Shown in pieces: positions 8,085-16,680 of a stretch of 62,629 nt of DNA. Numbering within the stretch: position 1 is the stretch's first letter; the number at the start of each line of letters is the position of its first letter. This DNA comes from Treponema sp. (GTDB taxonomy: Bacteria; Spirochaetota; Spirochaetia; Treponematales; Treponemataceae). A program made the position numbers and the translations under genes. The notes beneath the pieces were generated by a model that searched no databases, was not told the DNA's origin, and saw nothing but the letters and a program-made list of their open reading frames with translations. The stretch spans positions 1-62,629 of the forward strand of contig JAFUFU010000024.1 of the NCBI GenBank assembly GCA_017469785.1, written 5' to 3'.

Positions 8085-8160
8085 ACTATCGTCCGCAGTA
8101 AGGTAGTCGCTCCCACTTGGTCGCGACATTTACGAGAAATGTTGCGTACTATCGTCCGCA
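8085..8160. repeat. Small element at the ychJ 3' end with duplicated last codons
   Basis: ACTATCGTCCGCA occurs at 8085-8097 and at 8148-8160. The second copy is the end of the YchJ-type gene (minus strand TGC GGA CGA TAG, Cys-Gly-Arg-stop). The 63-bp period contains GTGGGAGCGAC on the minus strand, like GTAGGGAGCGAC in the gdhA element. AGAAATGTTGCG and CGCAACATTTCT form a perfect 12-bp hairpin across the stop codon. Confidence 0.7.
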
Positions 8161-8649
8161 ACATTTCTTATATTTTTTGCCGCTTCCGCAGGGACAAGGA
8201 TCATTTCGACCGATTTTTGCGCCCTCGCGAACGACTGTCATCGGTTTTACGCTGCCCACAGAGTAGAGCCATTCGCCGTTGACTTTCTTGAAATAGCCGA
8301 CCTCGTGGTGAATGTCACGCAAGCCGCCCTTGTCAGTGTAAGTCGCCTCGAATTCAACGATTCCTTCCTCATCGTTCTCGCCGCCCTTTTCGGTGCGCAA
8401 GATTTTGAGACCGTGCCATGTAGAGTTTTTAGCCCAGTCTTCAGTTGCCTTGCGGTCGATTTCTGCAATCTTCTCGCCTTCTTCGCATGAATTGATGATA
8501 AAGTCAATTTCCTGCTTTTCGTAAGAAGAATAGCGTGCTCGCATGAGAGCTTCTGCCGTGGGAGCTTTTACGCTTCCCTTAATGATTGGCTGGCAACACT
8601 CGCCATATTTTTTTCCAGAGCCACAAGGACACAAATCTTTTTCTGCCAT
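8149..8649 (-). CDS. YchJ-family protein with two SEC-C zinc motifs
   Basis: Predicted 166 residues. An N-terminal SEC-C motif ([14 protein letters not shown]) is followed by a YchJ/UPF0225 NTF2-like domain ([20 protein letters not shown] to WLYSVGSV) and a second C-terminal SEC-C motif ([16 protein letters not shown]). SEC-C motifs bind zinc and in SecA contact SecB or ribosomes; the role of YchJ proteins is not established. The last three codons and stop are repeated 63 bp downstream next to a hairpin element. Confidence 0.9.
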   Translation of the reverse strand: MAEKDLCPCGSGKKYGECCQPIIKGSVKAPTAEALMRARYSSYEKQEIDFIINSCEEGEKIAEIDRKATEDWAKNSTWHGLKILRTEKGGENDEEGIVEFEATYTDKGGLRDIHHEVGYFKKVNGEWLYSVGSVKPMTVVREGAKIGRNDPCPCGSGKKYKKCCGR

Positions 8650-8692
8650 TTTATTTTCCTTAAAAGTAAAGTCTGTCTATTATACTGAATTG

Positions 8693-9097
8693 TTATTTTT
8701 TCATCAAATCTTTTATGGAAACCGAATCCAAATATCCCTCAATCAGCTCGTCAAGTTTCGTCCACATGGGAATTGTGCGGCAATGCTCTTTTTTGGGACA
8801 AGGAGCCGCCCCCGCTTCAAGACAAGCGACCGGAGCCAAAGTTCCCTCGGTAAGACGCAAAATATCCCCAACTTTATAATCTTCTGGCGCACGATTAAGC
8901 TTGTAACCGCCACCCTTTCCGTGAACGCCGTCCACAAAGCCGTTTTTTGAGAGAAGAGTCATAATCGACTCAATGTATTTCTGAGAAATTTCCTGCCGTT
9001 CCGCAACATCTTTAAGCGGGATTCGTTCATCCTCACTGTGTTCCGCCAAATCAACCAAAACCCTAAGCGCGTAACGGCCACGTGTAGAAACAATCAT
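8693..9097 (-). CDS. Rrf2-family transcriptional regulator (CymR/IscR-like)
   Basis: Predicted 134 residues. It opens with the Rrf2 winged-helix signature MIVSTRGRYALRVLVDLAEH and has HGKGGGYKLNRAPEDYKVGD in the wing. Three cysteines lie in ACLEAGAAPCPKKEHC, the IscR cluster region, although spacing differs from classical IscR. It is downstream of cysK, and cysK and metY share an operator-like sequence, so a CymR-type regulator of cysteine/methionine genes is the preferred reading; an Fe-S sensor is the alternative. Its ribosome site is inside a hairpin. Confidence 0.9.
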   Translation of the reverse strand: MIVSTRGRYALRVLVDLAEHSEDERIPLKDVAERQEISQKYIESIMTLLSKNGFVDGVHGKGGGYKLNRAPEDYKVGDILRLTEGTLAPVACLEAGAAPCPKKEHCRTIPMWTKLDELIEGYLDSVSIKDLMKK

Positions 9098-9101
9098 AAA
9101 A

Positions 9102-9145
9102 AAACCTCGTGCTACTAGACTTCAACCTAGTATATCACGAGGTTT
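9102..9145 (-). promoter_or_regulatory. Hairpin sequestering the Rrf2 ribosome-binding site
   Basis: On the minus strand AAACCTCGTG (9136-9145) pairs perfectly with CACGAGGTTT (9102-9111). The second arm carries the GAGG ribosome site and runs into seven T before the ATG at 9097. The loop includes ACTAGGTTGAAGTCTAGT, itself an imperfect palindrome similar to TACTAGGTTG in the metY leader. The structure could be a translational switch, a terminator for cysK read-through, or an autoregulatory site. Confidence 0.6.
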
Positions 9146-9169
9146 AAAGGATTTCAAATCCTTAATACC

Positions 9170-9195
9170 AAAAATTGCCCGCAAGGAGGCGGGCA
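9170..9195 (-). terminator. Rho-independent terminator after cysK
   Basis: Minus strand TGCCCGC-CTCCTT-GCGGGCA followed by ATTTTT. Two more hairpins lie between it and the cysK stop: GGACAT/ATGTCC, and the perfect 10-bp CAAGTTTTTG/CAAAAACTTG. Confidence 0.8.
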
Positions 9196-9254
9196 AAAGA
9201 TAGTTGACCGCAAGTTTTTGCTTGTCAAAAACTTGTCAGGACATGGATGTCCAA

Positions 9255-10187
9255 TTAGTCAGCGAAAAGCGGCGTTGAAAGATAGCGGTCACCTGTGTCT
9301 GGCAAGAGAACCACGATGTTCTTACCCTTGTTTTCCGGTCGTTTCGCAACTTCGATTGCAGCCCACAAAGCCGCTCCCGAAGAAATACCAACCAAAACGC
9401 CCTCTTTCACGCCGACCAAGCGGCCAGTCTTGAATGCGTCATCATTCTCAACAGGAATGATTTCGTCATAGATTTTTGTGTCCAAGACATCTGGAACAAA
9501 GCCCGCACCGATTCCCTGAATTTTGTGGGCGCCAGGAACGCCAGTTGAAAGCACGGCAGAAGATTTTGGCTCAACTGCCACGATTTTCACATCCTTGTTC
9601 TTTGACTTCAAGAACTGACCGACTCCAGTGACTGTTCCGCCAGTTCCGACGCCTGCCACGAAATAATCAACTTTGCCATCAGTGTCTTCCCAGATTTCAG
9701 GGCCCGTTGTCTCAAGGTGAGCCTTTGGATTGGCCGGATTCACGAACTGACCTGCGATAAAGCTGTTCGGTGTTGTCGCCTTGATTTCCTCAGCCTTAGC
9801 GATTGCGCCCTTCATGCCTTTTGAGCCTTCAGAAAGAACAAGCTCTGCTCCGTAAGCTTTCATGAGCTGGCGTCGCTCCACGCTCATGGTGTCCGGCATA
9901 ACGATGATTACGCGATAACCGCGGGCAGCCGCAACGCTTGCCAGACCAATTCCAGTGTTTCCTGAAGTCGGCTCGATAATAGTAGAGCCTTCTTTGAGGA
10001 TGCCCTTTGCCTCAGCGTCATCAAGCATAGCCTTTGCGACACGGTCTTTGACGCTTCCCGCCGGGTTAAAATATTCCAGCTTGGCAATTACTTTTGCCTG
10101 AAGATTAAATTCCTTCTCAATGCGAGAAAGTTCCAGAAGAGGTGTGTGACCGATAAGCTGGTCAGCTGAAGTGTAAATATGCGCCAT
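9255..10187 (-). CDS. cysK: Cysteine synthase A (O-acetylserine sulfhydrylase)
   Basis: Predicted 310 residues, normal family length. The PLP lysine is K47 in [11 protein letters not shown]; the substrate loop is [11 protein letters not shown] and the late [12 protein letters not shown] and [11 protein letters not shown] stretches match CysK. It makes cysteine from O-acetylserine and sulfide. The serine acetyltransferase gene cysE, which supplies O-acetylserine and binds CysK in other bacteria, is also in this window at 46.3 kb. Expression starts from a strong promoter overlapping an operator-like palindrome shared with metY. Confidence 0.96.
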   Translation of the reverse strand: MAHIYTSADQLIGHTPLLELSRIEKEFNLQAKVIAKLEYFNPAGSVKDRVAKAMLDDAEAKGILKEGSTIIEPTSGNTGIGLASVAAARGYRVIIVMPDTMSVERRQLMKAYGAELVLSEGSKGMKGAIAKAEEIKATTPNSFIAGQFVNPANPKAHLETTGPEIWEDTDGKVDYFVAGVGTGGTVTGVGQFLKSKNKDVKIVAVEPKSSAVLSTGVPGAHKIQGIGAGFVPDVLDTKIYDEIIPVENDDAFKTGRLVGVKEGVLVGISSGAALWAAIEVAKRPENKGKNIVVLLPDTGDRYLSTPLFAD

Positions 10188-10226
10188 AATTTCTCCTTTT
10201 TCAAATATAGTTCCAAACCTACTTTT

Positions 10227-10263
10227 ATTCTACCCTTTATTACCTACCTTGTCAATAGGTAAT
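10227..10263 (-). promoter_or_regulatory. cysK promoter overlapping an operator palindrome
   Basis: Minus strand: TTGACA (10250-10255), 17-bp spacer, TAGAAT (10227-10232). The -35 lies inside the inverted repeat ATTACCTA-N9-TAGGTAAT (10239-10263). 21 of these 25 bases recur at the metY promoter, in the same register relative to the -35. The likely regulator is the neighbouring Rrf2 protein (inference). Confidence 0.75.
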
Positions 10264-10318
10264 AATCAATTTTGAGTTTTTTCTTTCCTCTCTCGAAAAA
10301 TTCTTTGGGGTTTTAGGG

Positions 10319-10374
10319 GTAGGGAACGACCCGTTAGGGGCAAAACTTGCGAGGCAAGTTTTGAGTGAGTCTCC
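10319..10374 (-). repeat. Second copy of the GGAGACTC...CTAC intergenic repeat
   Basis: Read on the minus strand, this 56-bp segment matches 3693-3754: GGAGACTCRCTCAAAAC, a short hairpin loop, GTTTTGCCCC, then GGGTCGYTCCCTAC. Hairpin bases differ while pairing is kept (CTG/CAG in one copy, TTG/CAA in the other). Up to about 10435 there are further strong hairpins (GCGGGCA/TGCCCGC and GGGGAGA/TCTCCCC). The whole cluster sits between the cysK promoter and the 3' end of the MCP gene. Confidence 0.75.
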
Positions 10375-10445
10375 CCTAGGAGAGTGGGGAGCGGGCAACA
10401 GCGTGCCCGCGAGGGGAGAGACTTCTCCCCTTCCCTTTTCTATTT

Positions 10446-12512
10446 TTACACTGTCTTGAATTTTCTTACATCAGAGCCAAGTTTATTCACGTTTTCATCA
10501 AGGCTTTCTACACATTCATCAAGCCGCATTCCGCTTTTCACGACATTCTGAGCGTTTTCCGACATTGCAAACATGCTGCTCTGGACTGCCTGAAGAGAAA
10601 CCTTCAGTTTATCCATTTCTTCAAGTACGTGTCTGCTTCCTCCTGCCATTTTAAGGGAGGCGTCCCGCACATTTTCGGCCGTTTTGTCCATGGCGGAAAG
10701 CGAGGCGATTACAGTCCGTGAGTCTTCATTCTGACTTTCAAGAGAAGTGCGGATTGACTGCACGAGAGAATCCGTCTCCTGGATTTGAGCAGATACTCCT
10801 GAAAATGACTGGCTTGTTTCCTGCGAGGCAAGGACTATTTCGCTGATAGAATCCTGAATATTTTTAAGCTGGTCACCGATTGTTTTTGACTGACCGGAAG
10901 AAGTTTCAGAAAGTTTCCTGATTTCGTCGGCAACTACCGCAAAGCCCTTTCCCGCCTCACCTGCATGAGCCGCCTCAATGGCCGCATTCATAGCCAGCAG
11001 GTTCGTCTGGCTTGCGATTGAAGCAATAGCCATGTTCGCTTCCTGGAGCATCTGTGACTGCTGCTCAATCTGCGAAATTCTGTCATTCACCCTCTGCTGC
11101 TTTGACATTCCGCTCTGAGCCGCACTATCCAGCTGATTGAAAGAAGCTGCCATGCTTTCCATGGAAGTGCTGATTTGCTCAATTCCCTTTAGAAGTGCCG
11201 AAACCGCCGCAGAAGACTCCCGGATGCTTTTTGTCTGCGAGTCAATCATCTCGTTAACGGTGTTTATGCTTGCGGCAACATCTTTCACCACATCCGTAGT
11301 CTCTTCAAAGCCCTCTGACTGATTTTTTACCTGTTCCTGAACAGTTCCGATTCCCAGTCGGATTGAGGTCATTGAATTGGAAACAGAAGAAACACTCTCT
11401 TTCATATTCTGCGAAACCACATCAAGGTTGTCGCTGGAATTTTTGATGGTTCCAATCATCCCCTGTAATTTTTCCATAAAGGCATTGAAATAAGAGACCA
11501 GACTATGAATGGATTTGAAAGGAGTATGGAGATTCGTATTCAGCCGGCGGGTCAAATCACCCTCCCCGGAAGCAATATCCTTAACCGTGACATTTACCTC
11601 AGAAAGAGGTGCAAAAAGGCTTCGGATTGAATAGGCGATTAACAAAAGTGCAAGCAGAATCACAAAAACTGCGAAAGGAACGATTGCATTGGCAAAAAAA
11701 TCTTTCACCGTAAAGGGAACAAAGAGCACAAGCTCCCAGCGCAGGGCGTCAATCGGCGAAATCAGATAGACACCGCTCATTGTCGTATAAACTTCCGTTT
11801 TAGACGGCAAAAGATTCTCTACATCATTCAACTCAGGCAGGGCACTTGTAATCGGGACTTTGTTTTCAAGGTCGCTTACATTCATTGATGCCGAAACTTC
11901 CTTGTTTCCGTTGTACATATACATGGTAACGCCGTCTTCAAGACTCTGATACATCGACTGGACAAAATCATTAAGCTCAACTCCAGTTCCAGTAATGCCA
12001 GTTACCTTTCGGTTTTCGTTGTAGACGAGTACATTTACCCACATAAATGTCTTTTTAAGACCAATATCGTAATCCACATAAAACTGGAAGGGTAAATTAG
12101 CGTCTATAGTCATCTGATACCATGCGTTTCCAGGGTCAGATTTATCAAGATCGTAGATGAATTCCATGTTGGAGTAGTATTTTAAGTCAGCGTCAGAAAT
12201 CCAGAAAGTCCTGTGAGATGAAAAGGATTCCTGAAAAGTCTCAAAATCGCGGAAGGCAAGTTCCCGTACGCCCTCATCACCCGGATTCTCCATGTAATCA
12301 ACAACAGCAGGAGATTTTGCCAGCTACACGGCAAGCTTTCGCTCAGGCAAAAGTCCGTTTTCCATCTCAAGAACTTTAGCGTAGCGGATTTTTTCCAAGC
12401 GTTCCACGGTTTTGCTTCTGAATATTTTGACAGATGACAAAGCCACCACAAAAAGCCCCATAACAGCAAGTACAAGCGAGGCAAATGCGAGAGGTTTGTT
12501 TATAACTTTCAT
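10446..12512 (-). pseudogene. Methyl-accepting chemotaxis protein interrupted by one in-frame TAG
   Basis: The reading frame from ATG 12512 to TAA 10446 is continuous over 689 codons except for a single TAG at 12324-12326 (codon 63), between KLAV and [15 protein letters not shown]. Upstream is the first membrane helix; downstream are the rest of a dCache-like sensor, a second helix ([17 protein letters not shown]), HAMP and a full signalling hairpin ([20 protein letters not shown]). MCPs pass ligand signals to CheA/CheW. There is no other lesion, so this is a fresh nonsense mutation, a read-through gene or a base-call error. The downstream part alone would lack its first membrane anchor. A second MCP here shows the same defect. 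Confidence 0.85.
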
Positions 12513-12645
12513 AATTGTAACTCCCTACAGAAACAAAATTTATCATAAGAAAAACGCTTGTTCAAGCCCTAACTTTAATTTATCTTGAACGCTTTCTAAT
12601 CTAAAAAATTTGCTATCTATATGCTCTCATGTTAAAATAATCTTT

Positions 12646-15145
12646 ATGGACGCCAATTATTATGACTATTTAACCCAGCTACCCACTATGACCTACTTCT
12701 TTGAAACTTCCACGGCACGAAAGGAAAGCATCAAAAAAAATCACGGTTCACCTGCAATTCTCTTTATCACCCTTCACGGTTTAAAATCTTACAATCAAAA
12801 AAACGGCTTCCCGGAAGGAAATAAAATCCTCCAGTCTTTTGCAAAACTCCTGTCCAACATTTTCGACAGGGAAAACTGCTGCCGCTTGGGTGGTGCTCAT
12901 TTTACCCTCATTACAGAAGAAGAAGGTCTTGAGCAAAAGCTTTCTTACTTAATGGGCAAAATCCCCCTCATACAAGTGGGGGGGGCTATACACACATATA
13001 GGTATTTATCCCTGCAAAACAGAAGAAATCAGCATCTATTCGGCATGTGACCGGGCAAAATTCGCCTGTGATTCCATAAAAGACGAGAAAGTTTCGGCAA
13101 TCCACTATTATGACCAGAAAATCCGCCTTGCCGAAGAAAATCACCGCTACATTATCGAAAATTTCAACAGGGCAATCGCTGAACGCTGGATTACAGTCTA
13201 CTATCAGCCGATTATCCGCGCAGTCAACGGCAAAGTCTGTGACGAAGAGGCTCTCGCCCGCTGGATAGACCCAATCAAAGGCTTTCTGTCTCCGGCCGAT
13301 TTTATTCCCATCCTCGAAGAAGAAAAACTCATTTACAAACTCGATCTTTATGTTCTGGAACGAGTCCTTGAAAAAATGAAAGTCTTTCAGTCCAAAGGAA
13401 TTGAAGTCATACCCCAGTCAATCAATCTTTCCCGCTCAGATTTCGAGTCCTGCGACATCGTTGAGGAAATCCGCACGAGGGTTGATCTGGCAGGCTTTCC
13501 CCGCAATAAAATCAGCATAGAAATTACGGAAAGCGTAGTTGGCAGCAACTTTGACTTCATGCTCCGGCAAATCAACCGATTTAAAGACTTGGGCTTTCCT
13601 GTCTGGATGGATGATTTTGGAAGCGGCTACTCATCCCTCAATGTCCTTAAAGAAATTCCTTTTGACCTCATAAAATTCGACATGAGTTTTATGCGGCAAT
13701 TCAACGAAAAAAACAACGGCAAAATCATTCTCACCGAACTTATGAAAATGGCTTTCTCCATCGGTGCAGATACAATCTGCGAAGGCGTTGAGAGCGAAGA
13801 GCAGCTTCAATTCCTTAAGGAAATAGGCTGCTCAAAAATTCAGGGATATTACTATTGCAAGCCCATTCCCATTGAGCAGATTCTTGAGCGAATCGAAAAG
13901 AACATACAAATCGGTTTTGAGAATCCGGATGAGACTCACTATTACGAAGCCGTCGGCCGCGTAAACCTCCATGATCTGGCCGTAATTTCTTACGGAAACG
14001 AGCAGGATTTCAGCAATGTATTCAACATGCTCCCCATGGCAATCATTGAAGTAAAGGACACATCAATACGTTTTGTCCGCACAAATCAGTCTTACCGTAA
14101 TTTTTTCTCCAAGTCCTTCGGCTTTGGACTTATGGATAAGCCTATTCCGATTTCAGAAATCTTGCATAGTGCCGGCACTGCCTTCATAAAAAGCGTTCTC
14201 CAAGTCGCAAAAGATGGAAAACGCACTTTCACCGACGGAATTTTACCCGACGGCTCACAGGCAAATTATTTCATCCGCAGACTGGCAGAAAATCCCATTA
14301 CAAAACGCACTGCTCTTGCAGTTGCAGTCCTGTCAGTCAAAGACTCCGCAAAAGGATCGACTTACGCCAACATTGCAAAAGCCCTGGCAGCAGATTATTT
14401 TCATCTATTCTATGTTAATCTAAAAACAGAAGAATTCATCGAATATTCCACCGGCTTAGGTGAAGACCTTATGACATCAGAAAAGCATGGCGAAAACTTC
14501 TTTGAACAAACCCGTAACATGGCAGCAAAAGTTCTCCTTCAGGATGATAAAAAAATATTCCTCGAAACTTTTTACAAAGAAAATATTCTCAGCGAAATCG
14601 ACGAACACGGAAGATTCGCAATGACCTACCACATAATGCGAAAAAGCGGGCCGGTTTATGTGAATATGAAAGTTATGCGAATGAAGCATGACAGTGACTA
14701 TATAATCATAGCCCTCAGCAATGTTGACTCCCAGATAAAACAGCAGAAAATGCTCAAAAAGGCAAAGCAGGACGAAATCATCTATTCCCGGCTTATGGCT
14801 CTTTCCGGCGATTTTATCTGTATGTACATTGTTGACCCTAAAACTGAATCCTACACCGAATACAATGCTTCAAAAGACTACGAATCGCTGGGAATATCGA
14901 AACAGGGAAACGACTTTTTCACTAGCTCTCATAAAAACGCAAAAATAACACTCTTTAAAGACGATGTACCGCTTTTTATCGAGAAATTCACTTTAAAAAA
15001 CATTATAGCGGAAATAGAGCAAAAAAATTCTTTCTCACTCCATTACCGCCTTATGTTAAATGGCGAATTAAAAAACACCAGCCTGAGAGCTGCCCTCGTC
15101 AAAGAAAACGGCGAGGACAAACTCATAATCGGAATTCGAATATAA
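12646..15145 (+). pseudogene. GGDEF-EAL c-di-GMP protein, off-frame at a G8 tract
   Basis: Frame 1 from ATG 12646 encodes a degenerate GGDEF domain (RLGGAHF in place of GGDEF) and ends at 13050. The continuation is open in another frame. The join is a run of eight G at 12978-12985; with seven G the frame continues QVGGLYTHIGIYPCK into an EAL domain. The EAL domain has EEALARW, NLSRSDF, EITESVV, MDDFGSGYSSL and CEGVES-EEQL, so it looks active as a c-di-GMP phosphodiesterase. After it come a PAS-like region and two similar tandem modules (DYFHLFYVNLKTEEFIEY and DFICMYIVDPKTESYTEY). No clear ribosome site is seen at 12646 or at the earlier ATG 12610. The last stop abuts the metY stop. Confidence 0.85.
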
Positions 15146-16432
15146 TTACTTAGCTGCCGCAAAGCCTGCTTCAAGGTCAGCGATTATGTCATCAACATGC
15201 TCAGTTCCGATAGAGAGACGGATTGTGCTCTGGCTGATTCCCTGGTCTTTCAGCTCCTCGTCGGTGAGCTGCGAGTGAGTCGTTGTTGCCGGGTGAATGA
15301 CCAGAGATTTGACATCAGCGACATTTGCCAAAAGGCTGAAAATCTTCAAATTGTCGATGAATTTCCAAGCAGCGTCTTTTCCGCCCTTAATCTCAAAGGT
15401 AAAGATTGAGGCGCCGCCATTGGGGAAATATTTCTCGTAAAGGGCATGGTCAGGATGATTTTTAAGCGACGGATGATTTACCTTCTCTACCTGAGGATGC
15501 TTGCTCAAGAATTCCACGACTTTCTTTGTATTTTCCACATGACGGTCAAGACGGAGTGAAAGAGTCTCAACGCCCTGCAAAAGAAGGAAGGCATTGAACG
15601 GACTGATTGTTGCCCCCTGGTCACGGAGCAAAATTGCCCGGATGTAAGTGACAAAAGCAGCCGGTCCCACAGCATCCGCAAATGAAATTCCGTGATAGCT
15701 TGGGTTAGGTGCGGCAATCGGAGCGTACTTTCCGCTCTTCTTCCAGTCAAATTTCCCGGAATCCACGATGATTCCACCCAAAGTCGTTCCGTGACCGCCC
15801 AAGAATTTTGTCGCCGAGTGAACAACGATGTCCGCTCCGTGCTCAATCGGGCGAATCAAATAAGGAGTACCGAAAGTGTTGTCGATTACAAGGGGAAGAC
15901 CGTGCTTGTGAGCGATTTCAGCGATTTTGTCGATATCAGGAATGTCCGAATTCGGGTTTCCCAGAGTCTCCAAATAAACAGCTTTTGTATTTGCCTTGAT
16001 TGCGCCCTCAAGTTCAGTCAAGTTGTGAGCGTCAACAAAAGTCGTCTCGATTCCAAAATCCTTCAAAGTGTGGGCAAGCAAATTGTAAGAGCCGCCGTAA
16101 ATCGTTTTCTGGGCGACGATATGGTCTCCAGCCTGAGCCAAAGCCTCAATCGTGTAAGTGATAGCCGCCGCGCCAGAAGCCACCGCCAAAGCTGCAACGC
16201 CACCTTCCAACGCCGCAACTCGCTTTTCAAGCACATCCTGAGTGGAGTTGGTTAAGCGGCCGTAAATGTTACCCGCATCCGCCAAGCCGAATCGGTCAGC
16301 GGCATGCTTTGAATTGTGGAAGACATAAGAAGTCGTCTGATAAATCGGAACTGCCCGTGAATCCGTTACCGGGTCAGCCTGCTCCTGTCCTACATGAAGT
16401 TGAAGTGTCTCGAAATGAAGTTTATTTGCCAT
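15146..16432 (-). CDS. metY: O-acetylhomoserine sulfhydrylase (PLP enzyme)
   Basis: Predicted 428 residues, the length of O-acetylhomoserine/O-acetylserine sulfhydrylases. It starts FETLQLHVGQEQADPVTDSRAVPIYQ split by the usual family landmarks, has YGRLTNSTQDVLEKR, and carries the PLP lysine in HSATKFLGGHGT. It forms homocysteine from O-acetylhomoserine and sulfide. Its promoter carries the same operator-like sequence as cysK. It converges with the GGDEF-EAL gene with no bases between the stop codons. Confidence 0.95.
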   Translation of the reverse strand: MANKLHFETLQLHVGQEQADPVTDSRAVPIYQTTSYVFHNSKHAADRFGLADAGNIYGRLTNSTQDVLEKRVAALEGGVAALAVASGAAAITYTIEALAQAGDHIVAQKTIYGGSYNLLAHTLKDFGIETTFVDAHNLTELEGAIKANTKAVYLETLGNPNSDIPDIDKIAEIAHKHGLPLVIDNTFGTPYLIRPIEHGADIVVHSATKFLGGHGTTLGGIIVDSGKFDWKKSGKYAPIAAPNPSYHGISFADAVGPAAFVTYIRAILLRDQGATISPFNAFLLLQGVETLSLRLDRHVENTKKVVEFLSKHPQVEKVNHPSLKNHPDHALYEKYFPNGGASIFTFEIKGGKDAAWKFIDNLKIFSLLANVADVKSLVIHPATTTHSQLTDEELKDQGISQSTIRLSIGTEHVDDIIADLEAGFAAAK

Positions 16433-16459
16433 AATTTTTCTCCTGGTTTTTTATTTATT

Positions 16460-16520
16460 CCTACTAGGTTGGTAGGTATCTACACTATAAGATTTATTAC
16501 CTACTATGTCAATAGGGAAA
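16460..16520 (-). promoter_or_regulatory. metY promoter with cysK-type operator
   Basis: Minus strand: TTGACA (16507-16512), 17-bp spacer, TATAGT (16484-16489). Positions 16496-16520 match the cysK site in 21 of 25 bases, with the -35 in the same place. In the leader, CCTACTAGGTTGGTAGGT (16460-16477) forms another partial palindrome sharing TACTAGGTTG with the Rrf2 leader. Confidence 0.75.
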
Positions 16521-16542
16521 GAGAAAAAAATTATTATTTTTA

Positions 16543-16598
16543 TTGTTAACGCTAACTTTTAGTTTTAAGTTTACAATTTTATGAATTTTCGTTACACT
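16543..16598 (+). promoter_or_regulatory. bioB promoter with BirA-like operator
   Basis: TTTACA (16570-16575), 17-bp spacer, TACACT (16593-16598). TTGTTAAC (16543-16550) and GTTTACAA (16569-16576) resemble the two half-sites of BirA operators, and the right half overlaps the -35. The 18-bp gap is one or two bases longer than typical, so the assignment is tentative. Confidence 0.5.
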
Positions 16599-16680
16599 AA
16601 AGGAAAGTCACAAGCAGACAACGATTCTACCCAATTTCTAAGCATCGTCTAGGCGTGGTTTTTTTTATGAGGTAAAAAAA

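Noticed and set aside
9196..9254. A gene-end duplicating element at the cysK 3' end
   Set aside because: There are two perfect hairpins after the stop codon, but no convincing second copy of the cysK end (TTCGCTGACTAA against TTGCGGTCAACTA is too weak).
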